NCBI GenBank assembly: GCA_021297855.1
Contig: JAJTHM010000019.1
Location: forward strand, 1 to 32,066
DNA from: Sphingobacteriales bacterium
GTDB taxonomy: Bacteria; Bacteroidota; Bacteroidia; Chitinophagales; JADJOU01
Length of the DNA stretch: 32,066 nucleotides
Direction: 5' to 3'
Shown: one piece after another, positions 1 to 8,742 of the stretch
How positions within the stretch are numbered: the first letter of the stretch is position 1
Layout: each line of letters opens with the position of its first letter
Notes under the pieces: model-generated
What the model saw: the letters and a program-made list of their open reading frames with translations, nothing else
What the model was told of the DNA's origin: nothing
Databases searched by the model: none
Position numbers and translations under genes: made by a program

Positions 1-62
1 ACTTGCATGTATTAGGCCTCCCGCTAGCGTTCATCCTGAGCCAGAATCAAACTCTCCATAGT
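1..62 (-). rRNA. rrs: 16S rRNA, 5' end only (partial)
   Basis: Read on the minus strand, the first 62 bases contain AGAGTTTGATTCTGGCTCAG (the universal 27F site), then GATGAACGCTAGCGGGAGGC and CCTAATACATGCAAGT, the conserved start of 16S rRNA. GCTAGCGGGAGGCCTAATAC is the Bacteroidota form. By alignment with E. coli numbering (AGAG starts at about base 8) the mature 5' end is near position 62. The rest of the rRNA operon lies beyond the left edge. Confidence 0.97.
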
Positions 63-365
63 GAATTTTCTTCTGAACTTCTCTTAAGATTCTGACAGTA
101 TCGTCAGAAAATCGAAATTGTTGTTCTATTTGTTTGTCTTCTCTACATAAATATAGAGAGACGTTTTTTACGCTCTGTTTATCCCGATAAAAATCGGGAG
201 TACTGTTTTGCTCTATATAAATAAAGCAATCCTTACCTTTTTTTCCTTCTATACCTAAATGTCAATGAACACGTTTGACCCGACTTCTACCTCGGGATTT
301 TTTCTCCTCAATGTGCCTGTCTTAAAGACTTACACCTCAATTCAAAACCCTCTCCGTTTCCGAAT
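63..365 (-). other. rRNA operon leader with serial hairpins
   Basis: This is the untranslated leader between the rrn promoter and mature 16S. It holds five inverted repeats: 279-283/292-296 (CCCGA/TCGGG), 208-212/225-229 (TTGCT/AGCAA), 182-188/193-199 (TCCCGAT/ATCGGGA, loop AAAA), 140-145/154-159 (TCTCTA/TAGAGA) and 90-96/103-109 (TTCTGAC/GTCAGAA). I see no reading frame in it. Hairpins close to the 16S 5' end are likely processing or folding elements; this role is inferred. Confidence 0.6.
260..271 (-). promoter_or_regulatory. boxA-like antitermination motif in rRNA leader
   Basis: The minus strand reads TGTTCATTGACA, which lines up with the bacterial boxA consensus TGCTCTTTAACA (9 of 12 positions). 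It lies about 100 nt downstream of the predicted start site, where Nus-factor boxA sites sit in other rRNA operons. The assignment rests on motif and position only. Confidence 0.5.
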
Positions 366-372
366 GGGAGTG

Positions 373-405
373 CAAAGATAAACATATTTATTTTTTATAT
401 ACAAG
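373..405 (-). promoter_or_regulatory. rRNA operon promoter (Bacteroidota -33/-7 type)
   Basis: On the minus strand a perfect -7 element TATCTTTG (373-380) follows a CTTG at 402-405 with a 21-nt spacer, matching the Bacteroidota primary sigma consensus TTTG-N~20-TAnnTTTG. The spacer and flank are almost pure A/T, as expected for a strong rRNA promoter. Transcription should start near 366. Confidence 0.7.
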
Positions 406-484
406 CTTTTTTTTGAATATTGGATGAATTGGTCAACAAATGGCAGTTTGTCAGCATTTTACAGCTTGAAAAAAATCTTATTTG

Positions 485-500
485 AAGACCTAACGGTCTT
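485..500. repeat. Small inverted repeat upstream of ppk
   Basis: AAGACC (485-490) and GGTCTT (495-500) flank the loop TAAC, and the right arm is followed by TT on the plus strand. It lies between the divergent rrn and ppk promoters. It could be an operator or a weak transcription stop; nothing in the sequence decides between these. Confidence 0.35.
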
Positions 501-537
501 TTAACTTCGCTTATTTTAGTTTCTAGATTAAGTTCAC

Positions 538-545
538 TAATTTTG
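538..545 (+). promoter_or_regulatory. ppk -7 promoter element TAATTTTG
   Basis: TAATTTTG matches the -7 consensus TAnnTTTG. No clear TTTG is seen 20-21 nt upstream. A start site near 552 would leave a 15-nt leader before the GTG at 567. The TTG at 543 lies inside this element and so would not be transcribed. Confidence 0.5.
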
Positions 546-566
546 CGAAGAAATTTTGATGATATA

Positions 567-2651
567 GTGAATGAGTTAAAGATAAATTATATTGAGGATA
601 CCTTGCCAAAGGTGAATAGAGAGCTGAGCTGGCTGGCTTTTAATGAACGCGTATTATTTGAGGCTCTAGATAGTAATGTCCCTGTTTTAGAAAGGCTGCG
701 ATTTCTAGGAATATATTCGAACAATTTAGATGAATTCTTTCGAGTTAGAGTTGGCACCCTGCATAGGCTTATGCTAGAGTCGAATGAGGCCAAGCTGAAC
801 TATAGTCCAAAAAAAGTATTATCGCAAATTTACTTGAAACTTAGAGAAGATGAAAAAATCTTCGCAACTGCCTTTAATGACATAAAGGCTGAAATGAAGA
901 GTCAAGGTATTCAAATACTATCTGAGCACGAATTAAATGAAAAACAACTATCATGGTGCAGAGATTACTTCAAAAAGAATATTCGAAAAGGCATAGCCCC
1001 GCTTATTTTAAAGGATAGTCAAAGCTTTCCAACACTACGGGACCAGTCCATTTATCTAGCGATCAAACTGACGCTGCAAACTGGAAAAAAGGTTTATTCG
1101 CTCATAGAAATACCGACTGATTTTTTTTCTAGATTTATAGAACTGCCTGCCCCGAAAAAAGGAGAACATAGAGTCATACTTTTAGAGGATATGATACGGA
1201 TCAACTTAGATGAAATATATAAGGTCTTTAATTGTAAGGAAGCGTCTGCCTATACCATAAAACTGACGAGAGATGCTGAACTGGACCTAGATAGCGATTT
1301 CTCCAAGTCAGACTTGGGGTACTTATCAAAATCTCTCATGCAAAGAAAGAAAGGCCAGCCCGTTCGATTCATAGCCGACAAAACTATTGCGGAGGATTTA
1401 TTGGCTTTTCTATTGAAAAAAATAAAAATATCGAAGAGCAATTTGGTCCTTAGTGGCCGTTACCACAATTTCAAGGACTTTATGCAGTTCCCTGAATTTG
1501 GTTTGCGGCAGCTGAGATATCCAAAGATCGAGAGCCTACCCAATATAAAACTAGAGGGCCAGAGAAGTCTTCTTGAAGTCATTGAGAAGCAAGATGTCAT
1601 GCTATTTTACCCTTACAATTCTTTTTCCTACTTACTCGATTTTTTGAGAGATGCCTCGATCGATCCTTTTGTGGAAGAAATAAAAATGACCTTGTATAGG
1701 TTGTCTTCCAAATCTCAGATCGTTAATATTTTGACCAATGCAGTGAAAAATGGAAAAAAAGTGACCGTCATTATGGAAATCACCGCCCGTTTTGATGAAG
1801 CCAATAATATCTACTGGGCCAATCAAATGACTGAAGAGGGCATTCATGTCATATTTGGGCATCCTCAACTGAAGGTTCATTCCAAGCTGGTCTATATCGT
1901 AAAAAAAATAGGTCGAATAAGAAAGGAATATTGCAATATATCTACAGGTAATTTCAATGAAGTGACGGCGGACATATACAGTGATTTAAGTTTATTCACG
2001 ACCAATAAAAATCTAACGTTTGAGGTGGGAAAAGTTTTCAACTATTTAGAATTTTCTAAACCTCATAAATTTAAGCACCTATTAGTATCTCCATTTACTA
2101 TGCGTTCTCAAATTCTTAGTAAAATCAATAGAGAAAGGACTCATGCTATAAATGGAAAGAAGGCGGAAATTATAATTAAAATGAATAGTCTCGTAGATGA
2201 CGAAATCATCGATGCCCTGTATGAAGCGGAAAAAGTAGGAGTGAATGTCCAAATTATTGTTAGAGGCATTTGCTGTGTAGCGCTCGATATTCCAAAAAAT
2301 AAACAGTTATATGTTATTAGTATCGTCGATAAATTTTTAGAACATGCGCGTGTGCTATACTTCTATAATGATGGCGACGAGGAATGCTATATAAGTTCCG
2401 CCGATTTGATGGTAAGAAACCTAGATTATCGAATAGAAGTGGCTGCGCCGCTGCTGGATCCTATCATATTGCAAAAAGTAAAACATTTTCTAAATATTCA
2501 GCTCAGTGATAATGTCAAGGGACGAGTGCATAATGACAACATGAGCAATGCCCGAAATACCCTACAAAAACAGAAAAAGAAAGTGAGAAGCCAAATAGAA
2601 ATATACAACTGGCTAGAGCAGGACTATCTAACAAAAAAGGCAGGTAAATAA
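567..2651 (+). CDS. ppk: Polyphosphate kinase 1
   Basis: PPK1 reversibly moves the terminal phosphate of ATP onto inorganic polyphosphate, usually as a membrane-associated oligomer. The family start block RELSWLAFNERVL is present near the N-terminus, and the body is full length (694 aa from GTG 567). The autophosphorylated histidine is in VHSKLVYI (about H438, E. coli H435), followed by the STGNFNE motif. The second histidine is in FLEHARV (about H593, E. coli H592), before YISSADLMVRNLDYRIEVA. A TTG at 543 gives 8 more residues, but it sits inside the TAATTTTG promoter element, so GTG 567 is preferred. The gene stands alone, divergent from the rRNA operon and convergent with trxA. The function is secure; only the start is in doubt. 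Confidence 0.96.
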   Translation: MNELKINYIEDTLPKVNRELSWLAFNERVLFEALDSNVPVLERLRFLGIYSNNLDEFFRVRVGTLHRLMLESNEAKLNYSPKKVLSQIYLKLREDEKIFATAFNDIKAEMKSQGIQILSEHELNEKQLSWCRDYFKKNIRKGIAPLILKDSQSFPTLRDQSIYLAIKLTLQTGKKVYSLIEIPTDFFSRFIELPAPKKGEHRVILLEDMIRINLDEIYKVFNCKEASAYTIKLTRDAELDLDSDFSKSDLGYLSKSLMQRKKGQPVRFIADKTIAEDLLAFLLKKIKISKSNLVLSGRYHNFKDFMQFPEFGLRQLRYPKIESLPNIKLEGQRSLLEVIEKQDVMLFYPYNSFSYLLDFLRDASIDPFVEEIKMTLYRLSSKSQIVNILTNAVKNGKKVTVIMEITARFDEANNIYWANQMTEEGIHVIFGHPQLKVHSKLVYIVKKIGRIRKEYCNISTGNFNEVTADIYSDLSLFTTNKNLTFEVGKVFNYLEFSKPHKFKHLLVSPFTMRSQILSKINRERTHAINGKKAEIIIKMNSLVDDEIIDALYEAEKVGVNVQIIVRGICCVALDIPKNKQLYVISIVDKFLEHARVLYFYNDGDEECYISSADLMVRNLDYRIEVAAPLLDPIILQKVKHFLNIQLSDNVKGRVHNDNMSNARNTLQKQKKKVRSQIEIYNWLEQDYLTKKAGK

Positions 2652-2664
2652 AAACCTGCCTTTT
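2635..2664. terminator. Bidirectional intrinsic terminator between ppk and trxA
   Basis: AAAAGGCAGG (2635-2644) and CCTGCCTTTT (2655-2664) form a perfect 10-bp stem with a 10-nt loop and T-runs on both strands. The hairpin overlaps the last codons and stop of ppk, so it can end both ppk and the convergent trxA transcript. Confidence 0.85.
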
Positions 2665-2688
2665 GTATAATTTTGATTCAAAATAAGT

Positions 2689-3006
2689 TTAGATGTGTTT
2701 GTTGATCAAGTCAACTAAAGCGGCCTTAGGCGCAGCTCCCACCTGCTTATCTACTACTTCGCCATTTTTTATGAATAGTATAGTTGGAATATTGCGAACG
2801 CCAAACTGAACTGCTAAATCGCCTTGTTCTTCTACATTCACTTTGCCAATGGTTGCTCTACCGGCGAACTCTTCACTCAATTCATCAATAACAGGTCCTA
2901 TCATTTTACAAGGACCACACCACTCCGCCCAAAAATCTGCAACGACTAATTCATCTTTTTTACCGGTTAATTCTTTGAAATTCTCTGTTGTAATTGCTAC
3001 TGCCAT
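2689..3006 (-). CDS. trxA: Thioredoxin
   Basis: A 105-aa cytoplasmic thioredoxin that reduces protein disulfides and is itself reduced by thioredoxin reductase. The redox site W29-C30-G31-P32-C33 is exact, preceded by the family's VVADFWAEW strand. The cis-proline is P74 in RNIPT, and length and fold order match classical TrxA. There is no signal peptide, so it acts in the cytosol. It is monocistronic and converges on ppk. A TATCTTTA (3076-3083, minus), one mismatch from the -7 consensus, lies about 70 nt upstream and could be its promoter. Confidence 0.97.
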   Translation of the reverse strand: MAVAITTENFKELTGKKDELVVADFWAEWCGPCKMIGPVIDELSEEFAGRATIGKVNVEEQGDLAVQFGVRNIPTILFIKNGEVVDKQVGAAPKAALVDLINKHI

Positions 3007-3098
3007 TTTTTATTTATTTAAAATTATTATCTATCGTCTTTAGGTATTACGAATGTCCAAACAACATAAAAATAGTAAAGATAGTTTCTTAAATATGC

Positions 3099-4124
3099 TT
3101 AAAGTGAAGGACAACCTGTGCGCTTGGAGCTTCGACCGAAACATCCATAGAAGTTCACAGACAGCTCTGGAGAACTCACCCCGCTTAGGTTCTGAGATAC
3201 CCCACCTATATGCAGATCGTAGCTGAAAGCAATAGACATTCTGCCCACATCCAATCTAGCTGAAGGTACAATAGCATCATTACTTTTATACCAAAATCCC
3301 AGATAGCCAATAATAGGATTCCTTGTTTCATGTCCTGAAACCAATGTCGTGCCAAAATACCCTCCCACATTATAATTTGTGTGCTGCTGATACTGAACAT
3401 ACACAGTCGGTAGAATAAAAAATCCACCTCGATACAGATTAGCTCCAGCATGAAAATTAACCCGCATAGGGAGTTTATATTCATTATTTGTAAAGGAGAT
3501 ATTGGGACTCAATAGATGCATAATCGATGCGCCACCGTATAGATTGGTGTTTTCATTTGGATTAAGGGTTATCAAAGCCCCGAAATTGACCTCAGGATAG
3601 AATATAGAGTTGGAGTTAAAACTTTCACCGGATGTCATATTTGGGATTGGTCTACCGAAAGCATCCAACTCACTAGCGAATGTATATCTTCCAATATTAG
3701 CCCCTCTATTTCCAAGTCCAAGACCCATGCCAAACGAAAGGAAATTTTGCCCTTCCATCCCAAATCGAGCATGATAGGCCAGATTGGCCATTACGCTAAA
3801 ATTGGTAAATGCTCCTACACCCGCCTGATCATAGGATGCCATTAAACCCAAACCCCAAAGATTGAGTTGTTCGTTATACACATTATTTAAATTGAAATCA
3901 CCGGCTATGGTGCCTGATTTATATGAGTTTACATTCTGTACCCCAGTCCATTGGCTGCGGCCGATGGCTGACACTCGATAATTACAAGCGTTATTTCCAG
4001 CAAAGGCTGGATTAACCGCCAAAGGCATGGCATTGAATTGAGAATATATCAAGTCTTGGCTCATTAGAGGAATAGCGCAAAGAGACCCAATTAATACAAT
4101 AAAACTTAATTTGAATTTATTCAT
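3099..4124 (-). CDS. PorP/SprF family outer-membrane protein, second copy of the operon
   Basis: A 341-aa member of the T9SS-associated PorP/SprF family. A signal peptide ends near PLMSQ, followed by the family hallmark DLIYSQFNAMPLAVNPAFAG and then a run of alternating amphipathic strands typical of an outer-membrane barrel, with the conserved RSQWTGV block near residue 55. SprF-like proteins are known to be needed for secretion or attachment of partners carrying type B C-terminal domains. It is the last gene of the 8498-3099 operon, 8 bp after its likely partner at 4133-5845. Family confidence is high; the pairing is inferred from position. Confidence 0.9.
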   Translation of the reverse strand: MNKFKLSFIVLIGSLCAIPLMSQDLIYSQFNAMPLAVNPAFAGNNACNYRVSAIGRSQWTGVQNVNSYKSGTIAGDFNLNNVYNEQLNLWGLGLMASYDQAGVGAFTNFSVMANLAYHARFGMEGQNFLSFGMGLGLGNRGANIGRYTFASELDAFGRPIPNMTSGESFNSNSIFYPEVNFGALITLNPNENTNLYGGASIMHLLSPNISFTNNEYKLPMRVNFHAGANLYRGGFFILPTVYVQYQQHTNYNVGGYFGTTLVSGHETRNPIIGYLGFWYKSNDAIVPSARLDVGRMSIAFSYDLHIGGVSQNLSGVSSPELSVNFYGCFGRSSKRTGCPSL

Positions 4125-4132
4125 GATCTAGA

Positions 4133-5845
4133 CTATCTTAGTACGGTAATTTCTCCTTGAAAGTTTAATACTTCATCATTTTTACATACAGCTGATATGT
4201 TGTAAATATATAATCCCAGAGGCACATCTTCGCCGTTATTGTTGATTTTGCCATTCCAATAGTATTGTTTATCATCCGCTGGTACGTTGGTCACATTAAA
4301 CACTTTATTACCCCAGCGATTATACACATTGAACGATAAAATGGTCTTTAAGGCAAAAGACTTGATATAGAATTCATCATTCAGGGCATCTCCATTCGGA
4401 GAAAACGCCGTTGGAATTTTTAAAGAATCTACCTGACAATCTGTATTGACAAAAATGGTTGCAGAGTCTTCTTGAGAGCAGACATAGTTATTTAAGCTAT
4501 AAAAAAGCTTCACTCTATAAGTAGTGGTTAGCTTAGGTGCTGCGCCGGTAGAGTCAAATTTTGGTCTAGACAAGCTAGAATCTGGTGTCCAAAAAAGGCT
4601 ATCTAATATACCATTCGTTTTTAGTTTCATACTGCTGACTGCACCTCTCAGTATATACTGAGGCTCGGTGGTTACCTTGGTCTCCAAAGGCTGTACAACA
4701 CTTATTTTTATATCTTTACTTGTTGGCGGACATTGTGGTGTTTTGCCATATACTTTATACGTTATTGTATTTCTTGGAGTAAATAAAACGATAGAGTCTC
4801 CGCTTATCTTATTTCCCCACTGAAAATTTCCATACCATATGGTATCAGAACCTCGAGTGGTATATTGAACGCTCTCTCCAAAACAGATAGTAGTATCTGT
4901 ACGAGGGGTGATCACGAGCGTAGGAGTCGTGTCTACCTGACTAATAAATACATCTGAGGTATCTTTACATCCATACTTATTTGCTCCAATCAGATATACG
5001 AAAGCCTGCTTTGCATAAAATGGGTGTGTATGCGTAGCATTTTCAAATAGTTTGCCCGTGCCATTTATCTGTTTAAATGAAGGTAGTATAAATGAATCTT
5101 GCCCCAGACTTCCTTTTATGAATAAACTATCAATAAAATCCCACTCCCAAACCCAAGTAGAATCCCTACCATCTGTTCTATTTTCATACAAAACCAACGA
5201 ATCCTTGCAGCGGGGCTGAATAGGAATAAATTTAACTTCTGGTTGTTTAATTATTGTGAGTTGCAGACTTGCGCTGCTTACACAGTTTTTATTGTCTCTC
5301 ACAGTATAGGTGGCATTATATACCCCCATAGCTCCATAAGCATATAATAGGTTATTATTAACGGAGCCAAAAAGCACAGAATCTGTGCCGTCGCCAAACT
5401 TTACGTTCCAATTCGTTAAAAAAGCCCCGTTGGCAGGATCGAATCGAGAATATGTTTCAAATCTTAAAGTGACGCCAGGACAGGTAATATTTCTATTGAC
5501 CTTAAATGAATCGATAATGGGAAGTGCCCAAATTCTAATGACTCTAGTAAATGAGGCCGTTGTAGCATCGTCATATACGACTGTCATTGATACAGTAGAT
5601 TGATTGCCTGCAATGGTATTGGCGAAAGCAAAGTAAACGCTGTCCTCAACTGTGGTATCCTTATTTACCCCATCAAAGTCCCAGTATCTGGTCTGAACAG
5701 TTTTTCCTCCAGGAACGCTATGCACGTCTTTAAACATCACCGTTGTATTGCCGCATACATTCGTGTCTGCTATGAATATTTGCGCAGACCATTGTTGAAA
5801 GGTTAAAGCAAATAGGGATAAAACGAGTAATCTAAACATCTTCAT
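4133..5845 (-). CDS. Secreted PKD-like protein with T9SS type B sorting domain
   Basis: A large extracellular protein (570 aa). A signal peptide (MKMFRLLVLSLFALTFQQWSA) is followed by Ig/PKD-like segments with recurrent WDFDG and DGTDSV blocks. The last ~90 residues are the gliding-motility-associated (CHU_C, type B) sorting domain: IPTAFSPNGDALNDEF, then FNVYNRWGNKVF, a YYWNGK segment, PLGLYIYNI and a C-terminal GEITVLR. Such domains direct export through the T9SS and, in studied cases, need a cognate SprF. A TTG at 5860 would add five residues, but the ATG at 5845 gives the better signal peptide. It follows the first PorP-like gene by 18 bp and precedes the second by 8 bp. The ligand or polymer it binds is unknown. 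Confidence 0.88.
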   Translation of the reverse strand: MKMFRLLVLSLFALTFQQWSAQIFIADTNVCGNTTVMFKDVHSVPGGKTVQTRYWDFDGVNKDTTVEDSVYFAFANTIAGNQSTVSMTVVYDDATTASFTRVIRIWALPIIDSFKVNRNITCPGVTLRFETYSRFDPANGAFLTNWNVKFGDGTDSVLFGSVNNNLLYAYGAMGVYNATYTVRDNKNCVSSASLQLTIIKQPEVKFIPIQPRCKDSLVLYENRTDGRDSTWVWEWDFIDSLFIKGSLGQDSFILPSFKQINGTGKLFENATHTHPFYAKQAFVYLIGANKYGCKDTSDVFISQVDTTPTLVITPRTDTTICFGESVQYTTRGSDTIWYGNFQWGNKISGDSIVLFTPRNTITYKVYGKTPQCPPTSKDIKISVVQPLETKVTTEPQYILRGAVSSMKLKTNGILDSLFWTPDSSLSRPKFDSTGAAPKLTTTYRVKLFYSLNNYVCSQEDSATIFVNTDCQVDSLKIPTAFSPNGDALNDEFYIKSFALKTILSFNVYNRWGNKVFNVTNVPADDKQYYWNGKINNNGEDVPLGLYIYNISAVCKNDEVLNFQGEITVLR

Positions 5846-5863
5846 TCTGTTATCATTCAAATA

Positions 5864-6853
5864 TTAAAAGTTTTTCAAGTTTGGACATTCTGCTCTAGAT
5901 TTGAAGACCTTTTCTATGAATCCTATATATCCTAAGCTCAGTTCTAGAGCACCAAATCCACCCGTAGCAGAAGATAGCTCTGTCAGTGCATGATCGTAAC
6001 TCAGGCCAACTTGTATGCCTCTATTCTCATATCTAAACATACCGATTAAGGCATCAAATCCTTCGTTGCCCAATCTGCCATAGACTCCGATTTGGAAGTT
6101 GGCTTTATTATCGTAATATTCGCGCATGAGTAACTGGGCTGCAGTACCAAAATTTATTTGCTTATGAGGACCCTGCATAGCTGTTAGAAAAGTGGGGATC
6201 ATGTATACGGCCTCATTCACCTTTAACCTAGCTGAAGAGTAAATGGTAATGCGTTTTTCATTTTGAACATTACTATTATAAATGGAGATTTTATCCGAGA
6301 TAATATGATCTACTGCTCCACCGAGAAAGACATTTGCAAAACTTGGAAAAACGATTTGATAGTTTAATCCAAGGCCAAGATTTGGAACAAATAAATTAGC
6401 ATGTTGAAATGCAACTGGCTCTTCTGGAAAAATTAAGTCTTTATTTACTTGTCTGTAATCCATCCCGAAATTGGCTCCTATCGATAGATAGTGCTTGGTA
6501 TCACCGTAGCCCAATCGTTTGTGATAGGCAAGATTTAATCTACCAGTATTATTTGCTAGTCTCCCATACAAATCATCGCGATAGATACTTATCCCTGCAC
6601 CGACATAGTCTTTCTCACCTTCATGATCACCAAATTTTAATTCTCCATTGACTCCATAGGTGTTAACCCCAGAGCTTATGCTAGTCCATTGGGTTCGATA
6701 ATGAGCATTAATGCGATAACTACCGTCAAAAAAGCCTGTCATTGCAGGATTTAAATAGGGCTGTGATGCAAAGTATTGGGAGAAAATTGCATCCTGTGAT
6801 TGCAGTCCTATGGTCGAAATTATACAGATGAAAACTAAACTAAACTTCTTCAT
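5864..6853 (-). CDS. PorP/SprF family outer-membrane protein, first copy of the operon
   Basis: A 329-aa paralogue of the protein at 3099-4124. It has a signal peptide ending near GLQSQ, then the diagnostic block DAIFSQYFASQPYLNPAMTG and YRTQWTSI. The rest is beta-strand rich with many aromatic strand ends, and LELSLGYIGF lies near the C-terminus. It starts 4 bp after the stop of the type B protein at 6858, its likely partner. The divergence between the two PorP copies suggests each is matched to its own substrate; this is inferred. Confidence 0.9.
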   Translation of the reverse strand: MKKFSLVFICIISTIGLQSQDAIFSQYFASQPYLNPAMTGFFDGSYRINAHYRTQWTSISSGVNTYGVNGELKFGDHEGEKDYVGAGISIYRDDLYGRLANNTGRLNLAYHKRLGYGDTKHYLSIGANFGMDYRQVNKDLIFPEEPVAFQHANLFVPNLGLGLNYQIVFPSFANVFLGGAVDHIISDKISIYNSNVQNEKRITIYSSARLKVNEAVYMIPTFLTAMQGPHKQINFGTAAQLLMREYYDNKANFQIGVYGRLGNEGFDALIGMFRYENRGIQVGLSYDHALTELSSATGGFGALELSLGYIGFIEKVFKSRAECPNLKNF

Positions 6854-6857
6854 ACAA

Positions 6858-8498
6858 TTATCTTTCTAATAAAATTGTGCCTTTTTTTATTTGCAATTCC
6901 AATGGTTTTTGAATAGTGCTATATTTCATCAAAAAGGTATAAATACCATTCATCACAGGCTGACCTTTTGCATCATTACCGTCCCATTCAAATGTTTCTT
7001 CATATGAATTAAAAATCATATTACCCCAGCGATCATATACCTTGAATTCAAACGAACTGAATAGCTTCACAGAGCCCCCATTATTATCTAAATCCTTTAG
7101 TTTGTATTTTGAATTTTTAAGCGCCCCAGGAGTAAATATATTTGGGATGTTCTCTTCCTTCAGCGCATCTTCTTTTTCAATAACCTTAATCGTAATATTA
7201 GCCTTCGTTTCACATTTTGGTCCATACTTGGCTACGACAAAATAGGTCGTATTTTCTGTTACATTATTAGATCGAATGCCTGCGTCATTGTTAGAAAGTA
7301 TATCATACTTCTTTTCTGGAATAGAAGTCCATACAATGTCATATAAATTAGCCGGGCTATCAATGATGAGCATTTGCGGTGTCAATTTAATAACCTCTTT
7401 ATATTCTGGGACAATAGTGATGATCTTCTCAGGATAAGGGTGAATAGTCCAGCGCGCTGTGTCTTGACATCCTGCCCTGTCTGTGACGACACACTCGTAG
7501 TCACCGGCTACTATTGCTGATCCCTCTACGACTTTGGTTGTTTGACCTTGATTCCAATTATAATTTACATTGACACTATCTCCCAGCGTCACGAACACTT
7601 CCATTTTCCCAAAACCGACATTTGGACAGATTGTATCAGTCCCCTTAATAATCGCTTTCGGCTTAGGATTTTGCTTTATCTCGATATCCTTGATCTCTAA
7701 TGGATAGCATTTTAAAGAATCTGTTACTATTAGAGTATATTTGCCTGCGGGCAGCGAATCTATGAAATTAAGTGTATCTTCGACAGGTCTATTGAGCCAC
7801 TTATATCTTATATCCTTGTCCCAAAAAGCGGAGTTATAATGTCTCGCTTGGATAATAACTGTGATCTTCCCATTTGGGCTGTCACAACTGGTAGGAAGAA
7901 TAATCGTATCGATAGCTAACATTTTGCCTAGAAGTTCTGTCACTTCCATATCGTCTCTTTCAAATCGACAATTGGCGTTATCGGTTATAGTGACAGCATA
8001 CTTGCCCTTCATGGCTGGTTTAACAATGGAGTCATTGTTCGTAAAAGGAGTTCCATCCTTTCTCCATTGGTAGGTGATAGGGTAAGAAGCATTTTTGATA
8101 GTCAATGCTAAACGACCATTTGTAGAGGTATCACAACGTGGACTGTCTATGTAATGTGTAGCCGAAAGAGCATTTACAGCAGGATCTAGCACTATATCCA
8201 CTAGAGAATCCTGACAGCCAGAGCTATTATCCTTTACCACCACCTTGTAGGTCCCCGGCACTAAAGAGTTTAGGTTGGCTATATTGCCATTGATACTAAC
8301 CAGGAAACTGCCATCGCGATAGACTTTGTAATTGGCTCCTGAAGTCGGAGGAGGGGTCAAGGAAAATGATAAAAGGCCATTACTTCCGCATGTAGGCTGA
8401 ATAACTGTTTTGTTGATCACGTATGCACAGGCATGTATTTTCGACGATACTGGGCATAAAAGCAATAAGGCAACAATTCGAATCAAAAATTTTCTCAT
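6858..8498 (-). CDS. Secreted repeat protein with a degenerate T9SS type B sorting domain
   Basis: A 546-aa surface or extracellular protein, first gene of the operon. It has a signal peptide (MRKFLIRIVALLLLCPVSS) and several SprB-like repeats, each with a conserved C, a GTYKVVVKDN / GKYAVTITDN / GKYTLIVTDS strand and a following C. The C-terminal ~95 residues have the type B layout (IPNIFTPG, FEFKVYDRWGNMIF, WDGNDAKGQPVMNGIYTF, final KKGTILLER). The usual NGDGxND motif after FTP is replaced by GALKNSKYK. The ATG at 8498 is supported by the signal peptide. A TATCTTTG promoter lies about 95 bp upstream. Function beyond secretion is unknown. Confidence 0.87.
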   Translation of the reverse strand: MRKFLIRIVALLLLCPVSSKIHACAYVINKTVIQPTCGSNGLLSFSLTPPPTSGANYKVYRDGSFLVSINGNIANLNSLVPGTYKVVVKDNSSGCQDSLVDIVLDPAVNALSATHYIDSPRCDTSTNGRLALTIKNASYPITYQWRKDGTPFTNNDSIVKPAMKGKYAVTITDNANCRFERDDMEVTELLGKMLAIDTIILPTSCDSPNGKITVIIQARHYNSAFWDKDIRYKWLNRPVEDTLNFIDSLPAGKYTLIVTDSLKCYPLEIKDIEIKQNPKPKAIIKGTDTICPNVGFGKMEVFVTLGDSVNVNYNWNQGQTTKVVEGSAIVAGDYECVVTDRAGCQDTARWTIHPYPEKIITIVPEYKEVIKLTPQMLIIDSPANLYDIVWTSIPEKKYDILSNNDAGIRSNNVTENTTYFVVAKYGPKCETKANITIKVIEKEDALKEENIPNIFTPGALKNSKYKLKDLDNNGGSVKLFSSFEFKVYDRWGNMIFNSYEETFEWDGNDAKGQPVMNGIYTFLMKYSTIQKPLELQIKKGTILLER

Positions 8499-8592
8499 TA
8501 TTGATTAATTTCTTTTGTTTATTAATATTTTGCGATAGTCATATAAGAATTTCCATAGAATCAAATCTTACTAAACCTCATATTCCAACGAC

Positions 8593-8600
8593 CAAAGATA
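8593..8600 (-). promoter_or_regulatory. -7 element TATCTTTG of the T9SS type B/PorP operon
   Basis: On the minus strand TATCTTTG matches the Bacteroidota -7 consensus exactly, inside a very A/T-rich stretch. No clear TTTG stands 20-21 nt upstream. A start near 8586 gives a leader of about 88 nt before the ATG at 8498. Confidence 0.5.
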
Positions 8601-8742
8601 CAAATTATTTTAAAAAATTAAGTGATTAATAATAAAACTATTCCTTATTTAAATTAAAATACCCCCGCTATATTTCAAAAAACTACCCATGGTAGGAAAT
8701 AAATCAATGTCATAACTACCGAATAAATCCTTGAAATCTATT

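Noticed and set aside
8683-8695. CTACC-CAT-GGTAG palindrome between the T9SS operon and dnaK
   Set aside because: The arms are only 5 bp, and it is not repeated near other promoters in the window; chance is a sufficient explanation.
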